From: Papaver somniferum
Lineage: Eukaryota; Streptophyta; Magnoliopsida; Ranunculales; Papaveraceae
NCBI RefSeq assembly: GCF_003573695.1
Contig: NC_039360.1
Coordinates: 118,816,336-118,880,335 of the forward strand
Length of the DNA stretch: 64,000 bases
Direction of reading: 5' to 3'
The notes below the pieces were generated by a model that ran no database searches, was not told the origin of the DNA, and saw only the letters and a list, made by a program, of their open reading frames with translations. The position numbers and the translations under genes are program-made. Positions 11,748 through 22,470 of this stretch are shown here, in pieces. Each line of letters opens with the position of its first letter. The stretch's first letter is position 1.

Positions 11748-12254
11748 TCAAAGATTGAACTTGGGAAAGTGAGAAGTGACATTAGCAACATCCTCCCATG
11801 TTGTATCATCTGGTGTGGTGTGAGACCATTGGATTAAGACTTGAGGTACCATGGAGCCTTGTTCAATATCCTGGCGAAAATTCGAAGCTGCAACAGGTGT
11901 GAGCACAATCTCACCTTCTGCTTCAGTCAAGGGTAGTGTAGGAGCAGTGGTGGCAGCCAATCCATTCTTTTTCTTCAACTGTGAAACATGGAACACGGGG
12001 TGTATTTTGGATGTAGCAGGTAGAGCCAATCTGTAAGCTACCTTACCAATTCGATGTGTCACTTGAAATGGTCCATAATAACGAGCTGAGAGTTTAAAAT
12101 TGCGCCTGAGAGCCATGGAGGATTGTCTGTAGGGTTGCAACTTGAGAAAGACAGAGTCACCTACCTCAGATGACCTATCAGTTCTCTTCTTGTCAGCAAA
12201 AATCTTCATCCTCTCCTGATTTTTGGACAATGTCTCTTTTAGAATGTCTAGCAT
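11748..12254 (-). pseudogene. Integrase C-terminus with chromodomain (chromovirus D)
   Basis: 168-residue open segment forming the end of the pol polyprotein. The middle has the hallmark integrase C-terminal run YYGPFQV...[12 protein letters not shown]. The last ~45 residues ([19 protein letters not shown]...FPKFNL) are a chromodomain, which in this lineage directs integration towards particular chromatin. It is separated from the catalytic core by a stop at about 12254-12270 and another at 12396. It ends in frame with a stop just before the polypurine tract, as expected. Confidence 0.92.
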
Positions 12255-12395
12255 AGCTGCTCTCTCTTATAAATAGTCTCCAACAGTTGCTACTGATAAA
12301 GTGACCTCCACAGGAAAAGCCATGTGAGGAGGGAGATAGTCATATAATGCAGTAAAAGGGGTCATTTTTAAAATGGAGTGGTAATTTGTGTTATA

Positions 12396-13020
12396 TCACC
12401 ACTCAGCAAGTGACATCCATTTGCTCCAGTGCTTTGGCCTATGACCTGACATACATCTTAAGTATCCTTCTAAGCATGCATTTACCCTTTCAGTCTGACC
12501 ATCTGACTGTGGGTCGTAAGCAGTGCTCATATGCAGTCTGGTGCCCAAAGATTTAAAAAGTTCTTGCCAGAAATTGCTAGTGAAAACCTTGTCTCTATCA
12601 GAGACAATTGAAGCAGGTAGGCCATGCAGCTTGAATATGTGATGCAGAAACTCTTGATCCACAGTTATAGCAGTGTATGCATGAGTTAAGGCAATGAAAT
12701 GTGCACATTTGGTAAACCTGTCAACAATTACCATGATGACATGCTTCTTGTTGGATTGAGGAAGACCTTCAATAAAGTCCATGGAAATGTGCTGCCAAGC
12801 TTGAGAAGGAATTGGTAATGGTTGGAGGAGGCCAGGTGAGTGAACATGCTCCACCTTGTTTCTTTGGCAAGTGTGACAATGGCTGACAAATATTGTGGTA
12901 TCTTTTTTGAGGCCCTTCCAGTAAAAGTAGATATTTGCACTTTGATAACTGCCTTGAATTCCTGAGTGACCCCCTATGGCAGATGAGTGAATGAATTCCG
13001 GTAGCTTCTTCCTTAACTAA
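12396..13020 (-). pseudogene. Integrase zinc-binding and catalytic core (chromovirus D)
   Basis: The frame opens after a TAG near 13020. It holds the zinc-binding region (H...GGHSG, then CHTCQR) and the rve catalytic core. The DDE triad is present: D in SMDFIEG, D in VSDRDKVF, E in DGQTERVN, with 35 residues between the second D and the E. The core is closed by a TGA where relatives usually have a second tryptophan (AEW-stop-YNTN), consistent with a TGG to TGA change. Integrase would insert the element cDNA in the nucleus. This copy cannot make a full protein. Confidence 0.92.
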
Positions 13021-13269
13021 TGGCCTTCACCAACATAGATTCTGCCATTGTATCTAAGGATGCCCTCATTGTAGGAGTAGTGTGGTATGGCATATAGGTT
13101 GAGTAAGAGCTGAGGTATTAATGCAGTGACTGTTTGGTCATTATCATAGCTTTGGATGACTTCTTGAGCCCAAATAGGTGTGGAAAGTGTCACAGAATTG
13201 CAGCTAGCTGAGTGATCATCTGAATGAAGCCTTGAAAGTGCATCTGCAGCCTTGTTTTCAATGCACTTC

Positions 13270-13919
13270 TTATATTGTATAACCAGAACCTAAAAGCTTC
13301 ATGAGCCATCTTTGTTGCAAGACAGTGGTGATCTTTAGCTCCATGAAGCATTTAATGCTTTGTTGGTCTGTGTTGATGAAGGAGTGATGGTCTAAGAGGT
13401 AATGTCTCCATCTTGTAACTTCCATGACCACTACTAACAACTCCTTTTCATAAGTAGATAGCCCAAGATTCTTTGGGCCCAATGGATTGCTGAAGAAATC
13501 TATAGCTTTACCATCTTTCATGAGTACAACTCCAACACCATGAGAACAAGCATCTGACTCCACTACAAAGGGTTTTGAAAAATCTGATAAGGCCAGAACT
13601 GGTGTAGTGCACATGGCAGTTTTAAGGGAATTAAATGCATCTAATGCTAATGTAGACCAATGTAAAGAATTATTTTTGAGCAAGTCAGTGAGAGGCTTGC
13701 AAATAGTGCCATATCCTCTTACAAATTTTCTATAATAACCAGTAAGGCCTAAGAACCCTCTGAGTTGCTTCAAATTAGTTGGAATTGGCCAATCTTGCAT
13801 GCATTTAATCTTCTCAGGGTCAGCTGCAACCCCTTGAGCAGTAATGATATGACCTAAGTATTGTAAGGAGGACTGAGAAAAAGTGCATTTAGAAAATTTG
13901 GCAAATAATTGATGTTGTC
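13270..13919 (-). pseudogene. RT thumb and RNase H (chromovirus D)
   Basis: The open segment 13270-13800 begins with the RT thumb motif (LRGFLGLTGYYRKFVRGYG) and runs into RNase H with its acidic residues in ESDACSHGVG, YEKELL and NTDQQSIK. The preceding 13801-13919 stretch continues the same protein (KCTFSQSSLQYLGHII) but is joined to the RT palm by a frameshift near 13919. RNase H removes the RNA template during reverse transcription. Confidence 0.9.
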
Positions 13920-14789
13920 TTAAGAGAGTAAGAGCTGTAGAAAGGTGATGAAGATGGCTTGAAGGTTGGCACTATAAATTAGAATATCATCAAAGAAAAC
14001 AATGATGAATTTTCTGAGATGAGGACCAAAAATAGAATTCATTAAAGCTTGAAATGCAGCAGGGGCATTAGTTAAGCCAAATGGCATTACTTTGAATTCA
14101 TAATGTCCATGATGTGTCCTAAATGCAGTTTTATGGATATCAGCTTCATGGAATCTGATTTGATGATACCCTGACCTCAAATCTAGCTTAGTAAAAATTG
14201 TGGCACCATGTAATTCATCAAGCAATTCATCAATAATGGGTATAGGAAACTTATCTTTGATTGTAATGTCATTGAGATTCCTATAGTCAACACAAAACCT
14301 CCAAGTGTTGTCCATTTTCTTCACTAGAAGTATTGGAGAAGCAAATGGGCTCTGGCTATCTTGAATTATGCCTGCCTTCAACATCTCCTGCACCAAGGAC
14401 TCCATCATTGATTTGTGAATATCAGGGCATTTGAATGGCCTTAAAGTGATGGGTTGGGTATTGAGTTTGAGTTGGATTTTGTGATCCAAACTTCTGGTAG
14501 GTGGTAAGTTAGTAGGTTCAGAGAAAACATCTTTGAACTCATCAATGAGGTTGTGCACTTGGGGCGGGGGGGGGGGGGGGGGGGGTATAGGTTCTGGTAT
14601 TGGGGTTGAGTCAATGTGAAAGAATTGACAAACTAAGGCAGGTGAAGTTTTGTTAATGAATTTCCTCAGAGTATTACCACTCATGAGCATTAGAGATGGT
14701 TTGGATGTAGAGCCTTGTAGGGTAATAAGTTGACAATTGTGGAGGAATGAAATAGAGAGCTTGGACAAATTAAATGTCACATCCCCCAA
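13920..14789 (-). pseudogene. Reverse transcriptase palm and fingers (chromovirus D)
   Basis: 289-residue open segment. After a poly-proline linker come the RT blocks: [34 protein letters not shown] and [19 protein letters not shown]. The catalytic box reads FFDD ([10 protein letters not shown]), whereas Ty3/gypsy elements normally have YxDD with Y first, so one conserved tyrosine is replaced by phenylalanine. The segment ends in a frameshift after [12 protein letters not shown]. The N-terminal ~65 residues are the tail of the protease region. Confidence 0.93.
14566..14585. repeat. Run of 20 G on the plus strand (poly-C, poly-proline, on the coding strand)
   Basis: Uninterrupted 20-base homopolymer preceded by GGGGC. 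On the coding strand it encodes a proline linker between protease and RT, and the frame is kept across it. Such runs change length easily, both in vivo and in sequencing. Confidence 0.95.
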
Positions 14790-15233
14790 TGTACAAAGCC
14801 AATCTTCTCCTAAGACAATGTCACAATCCCCTAATGGGAGCAGTTTTAAATCTCCAAGAAAATCATAACCTTACATATGCCACTGTAATTGTTTGCATAC
14901 ACCAGCACTAGTAGTTCTTGCTCCATTGGCTACTGTAACCAACATGTGTGTTGTGGGTTGAACTTCACAGACAGTTGGTTAACAAGTGCAGAGTCAATGA
15001 AGCTGTGAGTGCTTCCAGTGTCAACCAATACAGTCACAACTCTGTGCTTAAGTAAACCTGGAATGCGAATAGTGTCAACACTCATTGTCCCTGTAAGAGC
15101 ATGCAAAGAAATTTCCATGTTGGACTCAACCAAGGAATCTGTAGAAGCATCAGGTGGAGGTGGTTGATCTGTAGTCTCAGGTTCATCTTCAGTGAGACTA
15201 AAGGGCTGGATAAGTGCAACCTCCTCCTTCTTC
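14790..15233 (-). pseudogene. Retropepsin-type aspartic protease (chromovirus D)
   Basis: The active-site motif VLVDTGSTHSFID lies in the open segment 14930-15133, and the second flap-side motif [12 protein letters not shown] lies at about 14790-14840. The two parts are in different frames, so there is at least one frameshift near 14945 and a stop after CKQLQWHM. Upstream to 15233 the frame continues through an acidic, proline-rich stretch (SLTEDEPETTDQPPPPD) typical of the gag-protease junction in chromoviruses. The protease would cut the polyprotein. Confidence 0.87.
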
Positions 15234-16570
15234 GTTTGAATTCAGAAATTTGGCGGGAAAAGAAGCTTTCAACCGGCAGAATTAAGGTTTATGATTTGGG
15301 CATGTTTTAGGGAGACTAAAGGGATGGAATTAATTGGGTTTGCTCTAATGGAGTAAACAGGGTTGGTAGTGGTGTTCGTTTCGATTGGAATTGACTATAT
15401 CGACGATTGGGAGGTAAACAATATTTTTGGTCGGGATTGCTCATCTTCTCCGGCGAAGTCACCTGGTTATGATTTGGACGAGCTTTCTATTGGACTTTCT
15501 CATGGTTTCGGGTTGGTTTAGGCCTGTTTCGATCAAACAGGCTTGGTAATGGACATTGAATCAAATAAACAGAGTTATCCATGAAGTTTTGGCAAAACAG
15601 AGAAGTAGGGTTTCACGGTTTTTCTTTTCCTTCTCTGTCCCGAGTGCAGCTATGTTTGCGTGTGGGAAGAAGCAGTTGGTTGCGATTTAAAAGGTGCTAG
15701 GAACGTTTTTGGAGTGTGTAAACACAAGTCAGCTGCGTGAGGAGTTGAAATAGCAAAGAAGAATCTCGTATCTTGCATGGAAGTAAAAGAAAATATTTTT
15801 GGTTGATTGTCGAGATTATTTGGAGTTATAGGGATTTATTCTCGGTCCAAATGGGTATTTATAGGCTGCTGGGATCACATAAACGGGTCATCGAGAGTTG
15901 GGGAGAAGAACAGAGGGTTGCAGAGCAGATTTCTCTGCTGCTGCAGAGAAGAAGAAGAAGAACATTTGGCGCCTATTGACGGTCGCAGAGAACTGTCGTT
16001 TATAAACAGTACTCGTAACAGTCAGTTTGGAACGCTTGTTTTGAATTTGCAACAACTCTTGTAACGGTGACTTCTGTAACGTCAATACAACGTTGCAGAT
16101 TCATTGTATTATTAGATTTCTTCAATAAAAACACCATTTGAGCTATGAATTATATTTTTGAGTGTGTTTTCATCATGAGAAGCTAAACCCCAACACTGGG
16201 TCGACGGAGGAAGCCGAACTTCATACATTGGTGAATTTATTTTATTTTCTATATGACTTTTGCACTAATTAAAATATAATTATGATTTGAATTAATTAGT
16301 TATTATTTATTTGATAGGTCATGCTTGCTTAGATGTTTGATGTCTCATGCTTACGATTTATAACTAATATTTTGAGAATCTACCTTGGCAAAAAAAATAA
16401 GAGTCCATGTTGTTTTATTTATTGAGCGATAATTGTTGAGAATAAATAATTGAGCCTTATGTTATGAATTCGGTGGACTCCTAGTCCCAGTAACTCTCAT
16501 TTTTTTTTAAAATGTTTAAATTTAATCTTCACAAGTCTTAGAGTTCGAATCTTAATTACTACAACAACGA
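15234..16570. other. Foreign 1.3-kb block inside chromovirus D, replacing the gag zinc knuckle
   Basis: Chromovirus coding sequence stops abruptly on both sides: gag breaks off after CLCYSYS near 16570 and the protease linker resumes at about 15233. The block has no coding domain. Its plus strand contains a promoter-to-poly(A)-like stretch (TTCTTCAATAAAAACACC near 16120) followed by a GC-rich phrase, GGGTCGACGGAGGAAGCC (about 16200). It could be part of another LTR or non-autonomous element. I found no clear terminal repeats or target duplication, so a recombination junction is also possible. Confidence 0.6.
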
Positions 16571-17420
16571 CACTGTAACTATAGCACAGGCACTGAGCCC
16601 TTCTCTTATCTTGTTGTTCTCTTGATAAGCGCCGAATGGGTGGTGGAACATATAAGGATTTTGTTAGCTGGGAGGTTGGTGTTGGTGGAGAGGGTACAAT
16701 AGGAGCAGTATGAGTGGTTGGGGAGGTGGATTTCTGTGTGGGTGGAGAATATTTACTGAAATAAGTGGTTGTTGTGGGTGGTTTATAAGAAGTAGACTTT
16801 GGAAATTGTTGATGCTGAGATGCTAGAGCACTCTCTTGTAAGTGATCTAGGTAGTAAGCTTGGGATAAGGTGGTAGGCTTATGCATTTCAACAGATATAC
16901 GAATAACCTCCTTCAAACCACTCAAAAAGCTCATCACAAAATAGTCTTCAGTATAGTGGGGATTATGCTGAAGCATTAAATCTTTAAGAGGCTCAAACTT
17001 TTCATAATATTCATCCACAGAATTAATTTGAGTTAATTTATTGAAACAACCCACAAAGTTTTCATTTGCTAGATTTTCAAATCGTTCACACTGGGAAGAA
17101 GAAAAATCAGACCAAGAGATGAAAGTTTTACCAGTTTGATAATCATGGAACCATGATTCAGCTTTCCCGATCAGGTGAATAGAAGCAAACTGTGTTTTTT
17201 GCAGTGATGGAACGGATTTGAGCTGAAAAAATCGTTCCCAACGACGAACCCAACTTCTAGGATTCTCTCCATCAAATTTAGGAAAATCAATTTTAGGGGT
17301 TTTGATGGATGAGTCTATTTGATGATCTGGTATAAAAGTAGAAGGAGATGGACCAAATTGGTCAGAGAGAGGTGGTGTTGGGGGTGTGGGTGGAGTAGAT
17401 CTCTGAAGATGAAGTAGCAA
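16571..17420 (-). pseudogene. Gag (capsid) of chromovirus D, C-terminus lost
   Basis: The open frame extends 16497-17420 (307 residues), but only about the first 280 are gag. The retrotransposon gag domain spans about residues 45-170, with PKFDGENPRSWVRRWERFF, IHLIGKAESWFHDY and DEYYEKFEPLKDLM. A proline- and threonine-rich linker follows, then the basic IRRLSREQQDKRRAQ that normally leads into the CCHC zinc knuckle. The knuckle is cut off by the foreign block. The remaining residues (VVVVVIKIRTLRL...) are translated from that block. Gag packages the element RNA into cytoplasmic particles. Confidence 0.9.
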
Positions 17421-17628
17421 GGCAGTGAACTGGCGTTGTGTTTATTTAGAGATAACGATGAGTGAGTTCAGCGATTCTTGTTGCTCTTTTGCAGCTGTAG
17501 CATGAACGATACTCTCCTCTTTATGAAGATATGTTAAAGTTTGCATCATCGTTGTCAGTTCCTTGGTGGTAGCATCCACAACTTTAATTGATGGACCTCC
17601 AGTCATTATAAGTTACAGGAAAAAGATA

Positions 17629-17645
17629 TTTTGGGTGATACCAAT
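17629..17645 (-). promoter_or_regulatory. Primer binding site of chromovirus D
   Basis: Directly inside the 5' LTR the element strand reads TTGGTATCACCC. The first eight bases TGGTATCA match the complement of initiator Met-tRNA 3' ends used by many plant retrotransposons, and the match then decays. Confidence 0.7.
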
Positions 17646-17984
17646 TGTCAAGAACGTGCTTGATCTTGACGGGACTATGAGAGTACACAAAGTAACATGG
17701 AAGGACACATCAAGCTTAGACACATATACACTCAACTGAGTGCAACCTCAGATTCAATTTTCTATTTCTTGAACTCTCTCTTCTACAATCATTGAGTCTT
17801 AAATACTGAAGAAAAACCCTAACAAAATAAACCTAGCTTATTACAGCCCTATACGTGTGTCCATCTCACACGGCAGTAATTTCAAATTAAAGAATATAAC
17901 GATAAAACCTGAATTGGTTAAAAGATTTCTAAGGATTAAGACAGGCAATCGAGACTAAGGGCATCCAAACTTGGAGACGTGACA
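17646..17984 (-). repeat. 5' LTR of chromovirus D
   Basis: 339 bp, TGTCAAGAAC...GTGACA, direct repeat of 11411-11718 and followed by the GACTA target copy. Confidence 0.93.
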
Positions 17985-18429
17985 GACTATCAAAGCTGAA
18001 CAACTGTTAATGGGGTTTAATGACTGAGAGGAGAAGAACAACCAGTGACATTATTCGGGTTGTCGATGAGTATGTACGGGTTGTCGATGAGTATGTACTA
18101 TGAAAAGGAAGAATTTTTGGAAGGCAAAAATGGCCTTCCTTTTCTTTTTTAACTGGACCCATCGACAATTTATTGTGTCAATTATGAAATGACCTGAATG
18201 TAATTTATCTCGTGTTTCGGGATGTGGCTCAGCCAAGGTCCAACAGACACCTTCTCAATTGGATTTGTGGGAGTAATTATAGAGTTCGGCACACCATTAT
18301 CTTAATTTTTATGTTCTAGTCACTGACTGGGACTGCAATAACCTATGTAACCATACTTTCTAATGAAAGGTAACCAAGCATATACATTTGCCTCATGGTT
18401 CATATTTTTTAGCCAAATCAAAACTATCA
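17985..18429. other. Spacer between chromovirus D and LINE-1, with a 21-bp tandem duplication
   Basis: This is the sequence that lay next to 11410 before chromovirus D inserted. No gene is seen. 18056-18076 and 18077-18097 are exact 21-base copies (CGGGTTGTCGATGAGTATGTA). The ORF at 18051-18236 has no domain. Confidence 0.6.
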
Positions 18430-18458
18430 TTTTTTTTGAAGCAAGAAGAATGTATTGA

Positions 18459-18960
18459 TTAACTTGGAATCTTTACATTTTTAGCATCTTCCTGAACTTG
18501 AAATAAAATATCACCAGAGATGGCAGATAGCCAAACACTACTTAGACGACCGGCTCTTGCTAACTTAGCTAAAATTTCTGCTATCTTATTTTTTCGTTTA
18601 GGCACAAAACTATAGTGCCAAAAATTATTATTTTTGAAAATTGTTTTGATGTCTAGAATCATGTTACGATCCTCCAGTCTGCATTAAAACTGTCTTTGTT
18701 TACTGTATCTGCTACTATTTGCGTGTCCAGCTCAAATTGTACTCTTTCCAGGTGCATTTCTTCTGCACACTGCACTGCTTCCCATAAGCCTCTGCATTCC
18801 ACTTGTTATGGACTCCAAGCAGCTTCTAGATATATGTATTTGGAACCCCTGTGTGTACTTGAAAAATCACAAACTATAAGTCCAATGCCACTTGATTTAT
18901 GAGAATAGTGAAAAGAACCATCAACATTAATTTTATGAGTGCCCACAGGAGGTGGAGACC
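18459..18960 (-). pseudogene. C-terminal RNase H-like region of LINE-1
   Basis: The segment ending at 18459 reads NNFWHYSFVPKRKNKIAEILAKLAR, the characteristic end of plant LINE RNase H (W...V.R..N..A..LA). Upstream to about 18960 the same domain continues in broken frames. Confidence 0.8.
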
Positions 18961-19020
18961 AGTGAAGATTATATTTATCTTGTCTATTTCTTTGAGATGG
19001 AGGGCTTTATCTTAAGAAGC

Positions 19021-19743
19021 TCAATCTCTATCTTGCATCATAATGGGATCTGGAGAAGTCTTCAAACTATTAAACACAGTGTCACATCTTGATGACCAAA
19101 TACACCAAGCCACTATAACTATTTTACAGACTTCTTCTTGTTGTATCTTGTGATTCAAAAATTTATCAAACCAACTGCAGAACCACTCAACCATATTAGT
19201 GCCAACTTGAATGTGAATACCCAAAACATCAAACCAAACAGCTCTAGAAATATTACAATGAAGGATATTGTGGGAAGAAATCTCAAAAGTTTGAGCACAC
19301 GGAGGACAACTATAGTCACCATTTTGAATAATATAAGTCAGCTTATCTCTTGTTTTAAGAATATCTTTTAGGCATTTCCACAGGAATTAAGTAATTCTTG
19401 GTAACATAGGCAACTTCCACAGTTTCTTGAATATGGTTTGCATTCTTTGCCCAACTGATTGGATGATATTTTGTTCTTCAAACATCTTCTTATAAGCAGA
19501 TTTAATAGTGAATACACCATTCCTTTCAAGAGACCAGACCATTCTATCTTCATGCTGGGTATGAACAGAAATGTTGAGTATTAATCTGGCCACTGGAGCT
19601 TCAGAAAGAGAGAAGATGAGGGCATAGTTCCAACCTCCTGAGTCTGAGAACGTCTGATAAACATATGTGTATGACTGAAAATTAATGGCACTAGACTTAG
19701 GAGTAGGAGGAGATTCCAAATCAGGGACCATCTGTAACTCCAA
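19021..19743 (-). pseudogene. zf-RVT (reverse-transcriptase zinc-binding) region of LINE-1
   Basis: Motifs follow the family order: DRMVWSLERNGVFTIKSAY, then LWKLPMLPRIT, then VAWCIWSSRCDTVFN. They occur in overlapping frames (19387-19743, 19368-19553, 19021-19224), so at least two frameshifts are present. The function is thought to be nucleic-acid binding C-terminal to the RT. Confidence 0.8.
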
Positions 19744-20193
19744 ATCAAGATTTTATGACCATCTCCAATGATCCAGCAGCTGTACTTTTTAATAAAGTGA
19801 AGCTCAGAGCATATGCTTCTCCAAGACCAAGTAGAGTCAGGATTATCTTTAGCATTGAATACTTTACCATCTGGAAAATATTTTGCTTTAAGAGATAAAA
19901 AACAAACTGAATTGTTATCTGTGCATAGTCTCCAAGAAGACTTAGCAAGTAAAGCTCTATTGAACAGTTTGAGATCTCTGAAACCCAAACCACCTTGTTC
20001 TTTTGGTTCACTGTCATTTTTCCAAGAAATAGCTGGCTTACCTTTGTTAGCTTTCTTTTTCCTCCAAATTTTTTGCTAAGTTGAGTTCATTTTGCTTATA
20101 GAAGCATCTGGCAGCTTGAAGCTAAGCATTGGTGTACTGCTATATCATTTGTAACATTATTAACCATTACAGACCTACCTTCCTCAGAGATAC
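19744..20193 (-). pseudogene. Connection region between RT and zf-RVT of LINE-1
   Basis: The ORF 19581-19988 begins GFRDLKLFNRALLAKSSWRL, the conserved 'GL...L...N.ALL.KW.WR' block found after the RT of plant LINEs, then PDSTWSWRSICS. Stops separate it from the RT upstream. Confidence 0.8.
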
Positions 20194-21333
20194 TTATAGA
20201 AACCCATCTTTAAAGTCTTGTTTCCATTTTTCTATGAGATTAGAGAATGTAATCTTCTTATTTCTTCCAACAAAAAATGGTAATCCCAGATATTTTTCCT
20301 CACTGATGCAAAGCTTCCTAACTTGCATAATACCACTAATAATTTGACCACAAGAAGAAGTTGTATTCTTACTGAAGTATACAACTAATTTATGAAAATT
20401 TATCAGTTGGCCAGAACAAGCACTGAAATCTTCTATCACTTGCAGTAACTTATTAGTTTGAGTTAGATTTTCCTTGCAAAACAGAAGACAATCATTTGCA
20501 AACAATAAATGATTGATTTTTGGTGCTGATCTAGAAATTTTCATCCCAATAAGTTGGTCTGTGTTTTTAAGATGATTCAGTTGTCTTGAAAATGCTTCCA
20601 TTGCCAGTATAAATAAGTAAGGAGAGAGTGGATCTCCTTGTCTTATCCCCCTTGTGGGATTGAAAGAAGTAGAAGGTGAACCATTGATCATTATCTCAAT
20701 AAAAGTAGTACTTATACAATGAAGGATGAGATGACAGAACTTTTTCACAGAAACCAAACTGTTTTAAAACTTCAATCAGAAAAACCATTCCAATCTATCA
20801 AAAGCTTTGTACATGTCCATATTGAGAGCTAAATGACCAGTTCGTCCTCCTTTCTTCTTCATAGCTTTTACCAGTTCTTGTACTAAACAAATATTTTCTG
20901 AAATCAATCTGCCAGGAACATATGCTGATTGCTTTAGAGATATGATATCAACCATATGCTTTTTGAGCCTTAGAACTATTATTTTTGAGATCTGCTTGTA
21001 GATAGTGTTGCATAAAGCTATAGGCCTAAAATCCTCAGGCCTATGAGCCCTGCTGACTTTTGGGATAAGAGAGATTCTTATATTATTAATCTTCTTGAGT
21101 AGAAAACTTAGTAGAAGAAAGACTTTACCATTTTACAAACATCATCTCTTACTATCTGTCATTGGGTTTGATAAAATCCTGGTGGAAATCCATTAGGTCC
21201 TGGGGAAGTCCAAGGTTGCATTGTCATGAGAGTACCATATATTTCATCATCATCTGGGATTCTGATAAGTGCTTCATTATCTTGTTCAGTAATGCAAGAG
21301 GGGATATGCTGAAGAAACCCTGATATTAATAAT
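20194..21333 (-). pseudogene. Reverse transcriptase of LINE-1, catalytic box mutated
   Basis: The first part (21330-20760) holds WTSPGPNGFPPGFYQ and the palm motif LNMDMYKAFDRLEW with a stop or shift after it. The ORF 20194-20757 continues with GIRQGDPLSPYLFILAMEAFS and the catalytic box, which reads FANDCLLF. Active LINEs have FADD, so the first catalytic aspartate is asparagine. With the stops this is a dead copy. The RT would copy LINE RNA at a nicked chromosomal target. Confidence 0.9.
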
Positions 21334-22126
21334 TTTTTTGGGGTAAAAACTGATTCTGCTGGGAATGGTATATTTGGGTGTGCCGCCGAGAAACGAATCT
21401 AAACCCTAAACAAATGCACTGCATGGGAGTACTTTAGATTCGAAAGATCAATCTGTACAATTCTGGCCTAAACCAAGAAATGGTTGTTCCAGACTTGCTT
21501 CAGTCACAAAGTAACGGATAAGGGTTGATCTTAGGGAGGGAAGCGAATAAGGTGTTGAGATCAAAATATTGAATTTTGAGGGTGTGGTTTTTTTATGACT
21601 TGTATCAGAATTTGGAACTGGCTTGCGAAATATAAGCTATCAGTTCTGGGTGTTTTTATGGATACGTGTGTTGTTAACCAAAACTCTGTCCCTCCCTGGT
21701 CGAAATAGGTTGAAAACCTATTTATACATGTCATTGAGCCCCATGATATCGTAGAAAGTGGAGACAGTTAAGTAGTGGAGAAGTGGGGTTGTGTAGAAGC
21801 GGTTTACCATCACGTTCCCATTGTGAGGGGAAACTGGTCAGCCTTACTCCCACTATTCTCTTACTGTTATCTAACCGTCCTCTCTTTCCTGACACTTTCT
21901 TGTGATGGGCGTATTGTACGCCGCACGCTGTAAACTGCCAGACCAATACCCTGATGAGTATCCCCCAGTTTGTGATATGTTTGATGTCTCAAATGTTTCG
22001 TGGAAAAATGTGCACTACAAGTTGCTGAGTGGGTCTAATGTGCAAGACCTAGTTATTCTGACCAATCGCACGCAAGGTAGGCGGCATAATGGCATAGTGG
22101 CGTCTGCATAGTGGCACAATGGCAAT

Positions 22127-22345
22127 GTGGCGCATGTTAGTGGAACAATGGAAATGTGGCGCATGTTAGTGGCACAATGGAAGTGTGGCGCCAGTTAGTG
22201 GCACAATGGCAATGTGGCGCCAGTTAGTGGCGCAATGGAAATGTGGCGCCTGTTAGTGGCACAATGGGAGTGTGGCGCCTGTTAGTGGCACAATGGGAGT
22301 GTGGCGCCAGTTAGTGGCACAATGACAGTGTGGCGCCAGTGGCCT
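22127..22345. repeat. 29-bp tandem repeat inside the family-A 3' LTR
   Basis: The unit GTGGCGCATGTTAGTGGCAC plus nine bases repeats about seven to eight times, for example at 22127 and 22156, with small changes. The same array, with different copy content, is at the equivalent place in the other LTR (27510-27715). ORFs across it are by-products of the repeat. Confidence 0.9.
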
Positions 22346-22470
22346 GGAGATGTAGCCGCACCAATGGCATGGTGTTTATGCCGTGCCAGTGGCATGGTGT
22401 TGTGGCCGCGCCAGTGGCATGGTGTTGTGGCCGCGCCAGTGGCCTGGTAATGTGGTCGCGCCAGTGGCAT
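22346..22470. repeat. 25-bp GC-rich tandem repeat next to the 29-bp array
   Basis: CCAGTGGCATGGTGTTGTGG plus CCGCG recurs at 22386, 22411 and 22436 with a fixed 25-base period and weaker copies on each side. The partner LTR has the same kind of array at 27720-27840. Confidence 0.85.

Larger units (their letters stand above)
11411..17984 (-). mobile_element. Ty3/gypsy chromovirus (family D), decayed, with both LTRs
   Basis: Direct repeats at 11411-11718 and 17646-17984 start TGTCAAGAA and end GTGACA. The element is flanked by GACTA at 11406-11410 and again at 17985-17989, an exact target duplication. On the minus strand the order is 5' LTR (right), primer site, gag, protease, RT, RNase H, integrase with chromodomain, purine tract, 3' LTR (left). 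This is the standard Ty3/gypsy order. The chromodomain together with short LTRs (about 310-340 bp) suggests a chromovirus, perhaps of the Reina type. The coding region carries stops and frameshifts and a foreign block (15234-16570), so the copy is dead. Confidence 0.95.
18430..21333 (-). mobile_element. LINE-1: decayed plant L1-type non-LTR retrotransposon (RT to RNase H)
   Basis: Minus-strand order is RT palm (21300-20190), connection region, zinc-binding zf-RVT region (19743-19021) and RNase H (18960-18459). A short poly-T at 18430-18437, poly-A on the element strand, fits its 3' tail. The endonuclease and ORF1 are missing. At 21333 it is cut by the family-A element whose target duplication ATAAT recurs at 30708-30712, so the original LINE continued at 30713 if at all. 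Many stops and frameshifts are present. Confidence 0.88.
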
